Part shown: piece by piece, positions 57,959 through 64,000 of the stretch
Layout of the letters: the number at the start of each line of letters is the position of its first letter
Numbering within the stretch: position 1 is the stretch's first letter
NCBI GenBank assembly: GCA_023386955.1
Contig: JAEWIS010000049.1
Span: 24,181-88,180, forward strand
Length of the DNA: 64,000 nucleotides
DNA from: Bacillota bacterium
GTDB lineage: Bacteria > Bacillota > Bacilli > Paenibacillales > NBRC-103111
Reading direction: 5' to 3'
The notes under the pieces: model-generated
The model's database searches: none
What the model saw: only the letters and a program-made list of their open reading frames with translations
What the model was told of the DNA's origin: nothing
Translations under genes and position numbers: made by a program

Positions 57959-58995
57959 AACTGCGTACGTACTTACTATTGTCCAGCCTGACCGGGATTG
58001 GCGTGCTGCTCATTTGCCTATTTATCAGCTATTCCAAAATGCTGCTCTCCATCGAGCAATTCTATTGGCTGTCCGGTGTTACGGCCGGAGTCGGCTTGCT
58101 TTCTTTTATCCTCCAGCACCTGTTGACGAAGCCTCTTGAAAAATCCATTGAACGGATCACCCAGCAGACAGTGCGGATTGCCGAAGGGGATTTCCATACC
58201 GGGGTCCCCTTAGTCGGCCCGCAGGAGTTTAAGCTTCTGGCTCAGCAATTTAATGGAATGAGCAGCAAGCTGAAGGAAAGCTTCGATCATTTGCACCACT
58301 CCGAATCCGCCCGGCGGGAGCTGATCGCCAATGTCTCCCACGATTTACGGACACCCTTGGCCTCCATTCAATCCTTTGTTGAAGCGTTGGAGGACGATGT
58401 GATCAAGGATGAGGAAACCTTTCAGCGTTATCTCAATACCATCCGGCTGGAAACCAAACGATTAGGCGGGCTGATCCAGGACTTGTTCGAGCTATCCAGC
58501 CTGGAGGCCAATGGTGAAATATTCGAGCCTGTTCCAAGCCATGCCGATGAGCTATTAATCAGCACCCTGGAGAGTTTCTCCTTTCAACTCGCCGAGAAAA
58601 AACTGCAGGTCGAGATTGAGCTGCCGGATAAATTGCCCGCTGCCCTTATGATGCCTGCCCAAATGAAGCGGGTCCTGTCCAACCTATTGCAGAATGCCAT
58701 TCAATATTCACCTGTTGAGGGTAAAATCGTTTTGGCCGCCGCTCTGGAGGGCCAATTCCTGCGGATTTCCGTTACGGATGAAGGCCAGGGCATCGAAGCG
58801 GCGGAAACCTCGCGGATCTTCGAACGATTCTACCGGGTAGATAAGTCACGCAGCAAGAATAACGGTGGCGCCGGGCTGGGCCTGGCCATTGCCCAATCGA
58901 TTGTAGAGCTCCACGGCGGTGAAATCGGGGTGTACAGCACCAAGGGGGCGGGCAGCTGCTTCTGGTTTACCCTCCCGATTTATAATAGCCGATGA
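57955..58995 (+). CDS. Sensor histidine kinase (PhoR/BaeS-like)
   Basis: 346 residues. Two closely spaced N-terminal helices (about 5-27 and 37-58) leave only a tiny outer loop, so it is an intramembrane-type sensor. A HAMP-like segment follows ('VRIAEGDFHTGVPLVGP'), then HisKA with 'IANVSHDLRTPLASIQSFVE' and an ATPase domain with 'VLSNLLQNAIQYSPVEG', 'VTDEGQGIEA' and 'GGAGLGLAIAQSIVELHGG'. The missing sensor domain suggests it senses the membrane or works with an accessory protein; the Met-rich secreted protein or CcdA are candidates. Confidence 0.92.
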   Translation: MKLRTYLLLSSLTGIGVLLICLFISYSKMLLSIEQFYWLSGVTAGVGLLSFILQHLLTKPLEKSIERITQQTVRIAEGDFHTGVPLVGPQEFKLLAQQFNGMSSKLKESFDHLHHSESARRELIANVSHDLRTPLASIQSFVEALEDDVIKDEETFQRYLNTIRLETKRLGGLIQDLFELSSLEANGEIFEPVPSHADELLISTLESFSFQLAEKKLQVEIELPDKLPAALMMPAQMKRVLSNLLQNAIQYSPVEGKIVLAAALEGQFLRISVTDEGQGIEAAETSRIFERFYRVDKSRSKNNGGAGLGLAIAQSIVELHGGEIGVYSTKGAGSCFWFTLPIYNSR

Positions 58996-59029
58996 AGCAT
59001 AGCATGTCAGAAATCAGGAGGTGCCTCCG

Positions 59030-59746
59030 ATGGCCGGTGATGCGGTATTCCTGTTTGGGGTGTTTGGTGCGGGGCTGTTATCGTTTTTTGCGCCATGCAT
59101 TCTGCCATTGCTTCCGGTCTATGTATCCTTCTTGTCCGGAAGTATAGCCGGCAGTGCGGATCAGAGAGGGCATGGCAGCTCCTCCCCTCCCCTTCGGCCG
59201 GTATTTATTGGGCGGACCCTATTGTTTGTCCTTGGTCTGTCGGTGGTGTTTATTCTATTGGGTTTTGGTTCCGGCATATTGGGCAATGTCATTTCAAGCC
59301 CGAGGTTCATTGCCATTTGCGGAGCCATCGTGATTCTGTTCGGGATTTATCAAACGGGATTGATCAAGCTGTCCTGGCTGGAACGGGAAAGAAGGTTGTC
59401 CAGCACCCGTATTCAGAAGGGTGGCTATATAGGAGCTTTCGTGCTTGGCCTGACCTTCAGCTTCGGATGGACGCCTTGTATCGGCCCCGCGTTAGCAGCT
59501 ATACTCAGCATCGCTGCAGGTGAAGGCTCTCCCGCATATGGGGGCTTTCTCATGCTCCTGTATACCCTGGGTTTGGCCATTCCCTTTTTATTATTGTCAG
59601 TATTTTCTGAATTTTTATTAAAGAGCTTCCGCCGTGTATACCGTTACATGGGGGCAATCAAAGTTGCTTCCGGCTGTATGCTGATTGTAATGGGCCTTCT
59701 GCTTATGACAGACAAACTGAATAACATCGTGAGCTGGTTTCAATAA
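59030..59746 (+). CDS. ccdA: CcdA-like thiol-disulfide membrane electron carrier
   Basis: About 238 residues, ATG with AGGAGG 8 bases upstream; a GTG at 59021 is rejected. Six helices. The two redox cysteines are in 'SFFAPCILPLLPVYVSFLSG' and 'FGWTPCIGPALAAILS', the paired motif of the CcdA/DsbD-beta family. It passes electrons from cytoplasmic thioredoxin to an extracytoplasmic thiol protein. Here the next gene encodes that thioredoxin-like acceptor, 20 bases away. Bacterial genomes can carry a second CcdA for cytochrome c maturation; the context assigns this one to methionine repair. Confidence 0.93.
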   Translation: MAGDAVFLFGVFGAGLLSFFAPCILPLLPVYVSFLSGSIAGSADQRGHGSSSPPLRPVFIGRTLLFVLGLSVVFILLGFGSGILGNVISSPRFIAICGAIVILFGIYQTGLIKLSWLERERRLSSTRIQKGGYIGAFVLGLTFSFGWTPCIGPALAAILSIAAGEGSPAYGGFLMLLYTLGLAIPFLLLSVFSEFLLKSFRRVYRYMGAIKVASGCMLIVMGLLLMTDKLNNIVSWFQ

Positions 59747-59765
59747 AAGGATGGGGGAGTGAGTT

Positions 59766-60326
59766 ATGAAGAAGGCGTGGCAACGGATGGGAATTGTGCT
59801 GGTTGCAACAGGACTGTTATCTGTTTTGGGCGCATGCGGCTCGAAACCTATGACCCAATCCGCCGGTATGGGGTCACCGGCCTCTTCGCCAGCTATCCTG
59901 AACAAAGGTGAGGCGGCACCCAGCTTTGCCTTAACCGATTTGAAGGGCGGCTCCCATCGGCTGGCGGATCTCCAGGGGAAGAAGGTATACGTGAAATATT
60001 GGGCTTCCTGGTGCTCCATTTGTCTGGCGGGTCTGGGGGACTTGAATACCTTAGCCGGCGAAACCAAGGATTTCGAGGTGGTAACCATCGTTACACCAGA
60101 GTACAAAGGGGAAAAATCCGCCAAGGAATTTACCGAGTGGTTCAACCGGCAGCCCTATGAGCACTTAACCGTGCTCCTCGACGAAAATGGCGTCTGGGCC
60201 AAACAATTCCAGGTCAGAGCGTATCCCAGCTCCTATTATATCGGCTCCGACGGGATTCTGGCGAAATCGCTTCCGGGCCACGCATCCAATGAGCAAATCA
60301 TCGATACCTTAAAGGGTATAAAATGA
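59766..60326 (+). CDS. Thioredoxin-like (TlpA/ResA-type) lipoprotein
   Basis: 186 residues. The signal peptide ends in the lipobox 'LGACGS', so it is anchored on the outer face. The thioredoxin fold has the active site '[12 protein letters not shown]' with Cys83 and Cys86, the cis-Pro region '[14 protein letters not shown]', and '[20 protein letters not shown]' typical of the AhpC/TlpA family. It would take electrons from CcdA and reduce the adjacent MsrAB lipoprotein, as Etrx2 does for MsrAB2 in Streptococcus pneumoniae. It is 17 bases from the msrAB gene. Confidence 0.92.
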   Translation: MKKAWQRMGIVLVATGLLSVLGACGSKPMTQSAGMGSPASSPAILNKGEAAPSFALTDLKGGSHRLADLQGKKVYVKYWASWCSICLAGLGDLNTLAGETKDFEVVTIVTPEYKGEKSAKEFTEWFNRQPYEHLTVLLDENGVWAKQFQVRAYPSSYYIGSDGILAKSLPGHASNEQIIDTLKGIK

Positions 60327-60342
60327 GGAAGGAGGAAGGGTC

Positions 60343-61425
60343 ATGAAACGTACTGTACTTGGTTTATTCCTCCTTGCCCTGGTTATGGCCATCTCCGCTT
60401 GCGGCAGTAGAGGCGGCAGCCATGCAGCTGCTCCTTCCCCCCGCTCTGTCAAAAGCATGACTATACCGGAGGAAAATCTGCGGAGCCTGTATCTGGCAGG
60501 TGGCTGCTTCTGGGGAGTGGAGGCCTATATGTCCCGCATTCCCGGAGTTCAGGATGTCACCTCGGGTTATGCCAACGGAACGGGCGAGAATCCCTCCTAT
60601 AAGGATGTGATCCGCGGAGACCGGGGTTTTGCCGAAACGGTTCATGTGAAGTACGATCCGGCACAGGTTACTCTGCAGACTCTGCTTGATTACTATTTTC
60701 GGGTGATTGATCCGACCAGCGTCAATAAACAGGGCAATGACAGAGGCATCCAGTATCGTACGGGTATCTACTACACCACCCCTGCAGAAGCGGAAGTCAT
60801 TCAGCAGGCAGTGGCCCGAGAGCAGGGTAAATATGACAAACCCATCGTAACGGAGGTCCTGCCTCTGCAAAACTATTATCTGGCGGAGGAGTACCACCAG
60901 GATTATCTGGTGAAGAACCCCAACGGCTATTGCCACATCGATCTGAGTATTCTGGATGGGCAGGAGCTGTCCATTGATCCCGCCTTATATCCGCGCCCCA
61001 CCGATGAGCTGCTGAAGGAGCGGTTAACCAAGGACCAGTACGCGGTAGCGGTCAAAAATGACACGGAGCATGCCTTCAGCAACGAATATTGGGATAACTA
61101 CGAGCCGGGTCTGTATGTGGATGTTGCCACCGGCGAACCCCTATTCACCAGCCAAGATAAGTATGATTCCGGGTGCGGATGGCCCAGCTTCACCAAACCC
61201 GTTGCCCCTGAGGTTGTCACCTATAAAGAGGATACCAGCTACGGGATGATTCGCACCGAGGTAAGAAGCCGGGCCGGTGATATCCATCTGGGCCATGTAT
61301 TCAATGATGGCCCTCAGGACCGCGGCGGCAAACGCTACTGCATCAACAGCGCCTCCATCCGGTTCATTCCTCTTGAACAAATGGAAGAAGAGCATTACGG
61401 TTATTTATTGTCAGTTGTGGAATAG
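60343..61425 (+). CDS. msrAB: Methionine sulfoxide reductase MsrA-MsrB fusion lipoprotein
   Basis: 360 residues. The signal peptide has the lipobox 'ISACGS'. MsrA (about 48-205) has the catalytic '[11 protein letters not shown]' with Cys55 and '[15 protein letters not shown]'. MsrB (about 225-350) has '[12 protein letters not shown]', '[20 protein letters not shown]' with catalytic Cys333 and 'IRFIPLEQM'. The two domains repair the S and R isomers of methionine sulfoxide. A CxxC zinc pair of MsrB is not visible, so it is the zinc-free type. It ends the operon and is followed by a strong terminator. It should act on oxidised proteins at the cell surface. Confidence 0.96.
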   Translation: MKRTVLGLFLLALVMAISACGSRGGSHAAAPSPRSVKSMTIPEENLRSLYLAGGCFWGVEAYMSRIPGVQDVTSGYANGTGENPSYKDVIRGDRGFAETVHVKYDPAQVTLQTLLDYYFRVIDPTSVNKQGNDRGIQYRTGIYYTTPAEAEVIQQAVAREQGKYDKPIVTEVLPLQNYYLAEEYHQDYLVKNPNGYCHIDLSILDGQELSIDPALYPRPTDELLKERLTKDQYAVAVKNDTEHAFSNEYWDNYEPGLYVDVATGEPLFTSQDKYDSGCGWPSFTKPVAPEVVTYKEDTSYGMIRTEVRSRAGDIHLGHVFNDGPQDRGGKRYCINSASIRFIPLEQMEEEHYGYLLSVVE

Positions 61426-61444
61426 AAGCTTCGGTAATAAAAAG

Positions 61445-61488
61445 AGGGAGTCCGGCAGGTCAGATTCTACTGACATGCCGGACTCCCT
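61445..61488. terminator. Bidirectional terminator after msrAB
   Basis: AGGGAGTCCGGCA (61445-61457) is a perfect complement of TGCCGGACTCCCT (61476-61488), with CAG and CTG continuing the stem inwards. It closes both the msrAB operon and the convergent SLH gene. Confidence 0.92.
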
Positions 61489-61508
61489 TTATATGTTGGT
61501 CACCTTTT

Positions 61509-64000
61509 TTAAATCAAACCGGATTCCTTCAATAACCGCTTCACAATTGTGGCCACTTCTGCGCGGGTGATGGACGCCTGCGGAGCAAGCTCATCCGCAC
61601 TCCGGCCGGTTACCAGACCTGCTTGAAGGCTGGCTGTAATGCCTGTTTTCGCCCAATCGGACACCGCCGCGGCATCGGCGAAGGGCTTCAGAAGCTCGCT
61701 GATTTCTTTGGCCGGCAGTTTATCTTGCAGCTTGGTTACCGCCATGGCTCTTGCGATAATCAGCATTGCCTGCTCCCGGGTAATCTTCTCATTCGGCCGG
61801 AAGGTGCCGTCCTCGAAGCCATCGATGAGCTTGTAGTTGGAAGTGGTTTGAACTGCAGTGTAATACCAATCCGATGCCTGCACATCAGTGAACACCGCAG
61901 AGCCGCCCACCGGCTTCAGCCCTAGTCCCCGCATCACAATCGCTGCAAACTCGGCACGGGTAATCGCTGCATCCGGATTAAACAGACCGTCCCCTACTCC
62001 ATTTACTACCAAGCGGGAGCCCATGTCATTGACATCCTGTTGAGCCCAGTGCTGCTCCACATCCTTGAACGTAAGCGGATGCCAGATCACCGAATACATG
62101 CTGTTGGTCAAGCTGTTGATTTGCGCGTAATACTTGCCGCCAATCACGGTTACCTTGGTGGGCACATGACGGACAGAGCCGTCTGCTTCCGTTACAATCC
62201 CTGTGGTAATCTTATTGGGATCGATTCCTTCAGGCAGTGCAATGGTGCGTTCGACATAAGCGCTAAACTTGGTGACTTCGACGGTTTGACCCTCATAGGA
62301 TGCCTCTACCGTAAAGTGAACCGGAGGAGCAACCAATGTAAGCCCATTTTGTCCGTTCGCCGTTTCTCCTACCTTCAGCATTGCGGCTTCCGGTTCGGCA
62401 ATCCGAATCTGCACCTTAATCTCTTCCAGGGCTGCTGCAGAGCCCAGCTGCTTCGAAATCGAAGCGATATCCACCTGAACCGAAGGAATGGTATAGCTGG
62501 CAGTTCCCGTTTGGACCACCAGAACGGCCTGCTTGTCCTCCATGTTCTTCACCATCTGGCCGTTCAGTTCACCAACAACCACATCAGACTTGGCGGATAC
62601 GGGAATGGTCACCACCGCACCTTGACCTTCTGCCTGAAGCTTGTCCTCCAATTGCTGCGGATTCACTGTTATGGTGGTTACCGTACGGTCTCCCTCTGTA
62701 GAAGAGGCGCTTTTGCCAATCTTCTCCTCACGGCCATTGACCAGAACGATGACAGCGTCATTGGCTGGAACCGGAGCACCGCCTGACTGGTTGCCGGAAG
62801 CGACACCCGGACCATTGTCGGTGTTATCATCAGAACCCCCGTCGCCGTCACCGCTGCTTGAATTCTCCGTCCACTTGGCATACAGTGTAACATCACCGGT
62901 TACCACGTCCGTATCGAAATTCCATGCTACAGTTCCCGCCGCATCCTTGTACCAGCCCCCAAACGTATAACCGGTTCTTTCCGGATCCTTCATTTTGGGA
63001 ACCTTGGAGCCATGGGAAATCCCTACGTAATAATTCTTTCCATCCTGAACATGATACGTTACGTTGTAAGCCGGCAGCTCAATAATAACCTTTGCCACAT
63101 GGCTGATTGCCGTTGTTGGCTCACCGGCAGCAGGATTCGTGCTGGTTACGATCACATAGTAGTAGAAGATTCCTGCTGTATCTGTCGGCACAGCAAATGT
63201 ACTTTCTGTCGCACCCTCGATCATAAAGGCACCGTTGGTGCTGGGGGTATCGTTGCGGTACCATTGGTAGCTGAGTTGCCCGTCATCATTGCTCTTGGCG
63301 GTTACGCTCAGAACCGGATCGGCATCCCCTACCTTCACGGTGCTGCCCACCGGTTGACTCATGATGGTCGGCTCTGCCGCGTTCACCACTTCTTCTACCG
63401 TCACCTTCACAAAGGCGCTGATCACCTCCGCCGTTTTGTCGCCGTTGGCCGCATTCTGGGTGTTCGTGACCACCACGTAGTAGTAACGGTCGGACTCATT
63501 CTCTGTCGAGACGGTGTAGCTGCTGCCCGTTGCACCCTCGATCATAAAGGCACCGCTGGTGCTGGGGGTATCGTTGCGGTACCACTGGTAGCTGAGTTGT
63601 CCGTCATCATTGCTCTTGGCGGTTACGCTCAGAACCGGATCGGCATCCCCTACCTTCACGGTGCTGCCCACCGGTTGACCCATGATGGTCGGCTCTGCCG
63701 CGTTCACCACTTCTTCTACCGTGACCTTTACAAAAGCACTGATAACCTTCGCCGTTTTATTGCCGTTGGCCCCATTTTGCGTGTTGGTCACTACCACGTA
63801 GTAGTAACGGCTCGACTCGTTCTCTGTCGAGATGGTGTAGCTGCTGCTAGTGGCACCCCCGATCATAAAGGCACCGTTGGTGCTGGGGGTATCGTTGCGG
63901 TACCATTGGTAGCTGAGCTGCCCGTCATCATTGCTCTTGGCGGTTACGCTCAGAACCGGATCGGCATCCCCTACCTTCACGGTGCTGCCCACCGGTTGAC
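61509..64000 (-). CDS. SLH surface protein with Ig-like repeats, partial (5' end outside window)
   Basis: At least 830 residues; the frame is open to the window edge, so no start is visible. From its visible N-terminus it has at least three Ig-like repeats of 107 residues ('PTIMGQPVGSTVKVGDADPV', 'QLSYQWYRNDTPST', 'YYYVVVTNTQNGANGNKTA'), an InlB-like B-repeat ('GYTFGGWYKDAAGTVAWNFD', 'LYAKW'), an acidic Gly/Ser/Asp linker, a conserved 'VIVLVNGREEKIGKSASST' domain and three SLH domains. It is a cell-wall-anchored adhesin-like protein. The 'VLVNG...VVVGELNGQMVKNMEDK' domain is nearly the same as in the giant gene 20220-28322. Confidence 0.93.
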   Translation of the reverse strand, partial: QPVGSTVKVGDADPVLSVTAKSNDDGQLSYQWYRNDTPSTNGAFMIGGATSSSYTISTENESSRYYYVVVTNTQNGANGNKTAKVISAFVKVTVEEVVNAAEPTIMGQPVGSTVKVGDADPVLSVTAKSNDDGQLSYQWYRNDTPSTSGAFMIEGATGSSYTVSTENESDRYYYVVVTNTQNAANGDKTAEVISAFVKVTVEEVVNAAEPTIMSQPVGSTVKVGDADPVLSVTAKSNDDGQLSYQWYRNDTPSTNGAFMIEGATESTFAVPTDTAGIFYYYVIVTSTNPAAGEPTTAISHVAKVIIELPAYNVTYHVQDGKNYYVGISHGSKVPKMKDPERTGYTFGGWYKDAAGTVAWNFDTDVVTGDVTLYAKWTENSSSGDGDGGSDDNTDNGPGVASGNQSGGAPVPANDAVIVLVNGREEKIGKSASSTEGDRTVTTITVNPQQLEDKLQAEGQGAVVTIPVSAKSDVVVGELNGQMVKNMEDKQAVLVVQTGTASYTIPSVQVDIASISKQLGSAAALEEIKVQIRIAEPEAAMLKVGETANGQNGLTLVAPPVHFTVEASYEGQTVEVTKFSAYVERTIALPEGIDPNKITTGIVTEADGSVRHVPTKVTVIGGKYYAQINSLTNSMYSVIWHPLTFKDVEQHWAQQDVNDMGSRLVVNGVGDGLFNPDAAITRAEFAAIVMRGLGLKPVGGSAVFTDVQASDWYYTAVQTTSNYKLIDGFEDGTFRPNEKITREQAMLIIARAMAVTKLQDKLPAKEISELLKPFADAAAVSDWAKTGITASLQAGLVTGRSADELAPQASITRAEVATIVKRLLKESGLI
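63100..64000 (-). repeat. Tandem 321-base coding repeats in the SLH gene
   Basis: The same phrase GGTGCTGCCCACCGGTTGA (plus strand) occurs at 63339, 63660 and 63981, an exact 321-base period (107 codons). The copies are nearly identical and continue past the window edge; the copy nearest the SLH domains diverges in its second half. Confidence 0.92.

Overview
The window reads as chromosomal DNA of a Gram-positive, spore-former-type Firmicute close to Paenibacillus. The supporting signs are strong AGGAGG-type ribosome sites with frequent GTG and TTG starts, a GC content that looks like the mid-fifties by eye, three large S-layer-homology (SLH) surface proteins, lipoprotein signal peptides instead of outer-membrane features, and AraC, WYL and LytS-type regulators. 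I saw no rRNA, tRNA, CRISPR array, phage or transposase gene. Gene density is high and most boundaries are marked by hairpin terminators.

Layout. 1-651 is the tail of an SLH protein. 721-5721 (minus) is a TetR-controlled export operon (TetR, MFS pump, MacB/FtsX-type ABC permease and ATPase) with a palindromic operator just downstream of its promoter. 5776-6281 holds two noncoding repeat structures. 6282-13569 carries a UvrD-like helicase, an SDR oxidoreductase, an AraC regulator with a membrane protein, a VOC protein divergent from a WYL regulator, and a YdeI-like protein. 13583-19015 (minus) is a hybrid histidine kinase with two kinase cores followed by an ankyrin protein and a SMI1/KNR4 protein. 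19155-34310 holds RlmA, a 2700-residue mosaic SLH surface protein, a GAF-GGDEF protein, a zinc-ribbon/LRR membrane protein, a methyltransferase, an AraC regulator, an alpha/beta hydrolase and a DUF1304 protein. 34321-47679 contains a HEAT-like 1120-residue protein, a processive glycosyltransferase, several lipoproteins, SelO, a SigX5-like ECF sigma factor with a VOC partner, a GyrI-like gene remnant, a SemiSWEET, two small paired proteins and an amidohydrolase. 47765-52874 is a two-component system divergent from a three-gene ABC-2 exporter, resembling the linearmycin-resistance set lnrJKLMN of Bacillus subtilis, with an extra coupled 57-residue membrane protein. 52955-56161 are proteins of unknown function. 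61509-64000 (minus) is another SLH protein that runs off the window.

The most interesting unit is 56705-61425: six genes in a row on the plus strand encoding a secreted protein with a methionine/aspartate-rich insert, an OmpR-type response regulator, its histidine kinase, a CcdA-like membrane electron carrier, a thioredoxin-like lipoprotein and a fused MsrA-MsrB lipoprotein. CcdA, thioredoxin and MsrAB form a complete chain that would move electrons out of the cell to repair oxidised methionine at the surface. The methionine-rich protein could be the sacrificial substrate or a copper binder, and the two-component system would sense the stress. The Trx/CcdA/MsrAB core is known from Streptococcus pneumoniae and methionine-rich scavenger plus reductase pairs are known from Azospira; their union under a dedicated two-component system is the part that may be new.

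A second theme is intergenic repeats. Two unrelated repeat families (5898-6086 and 56318-56492) share the same mirrored geometry: two forward and two inverted copies with a 50-51 base step.
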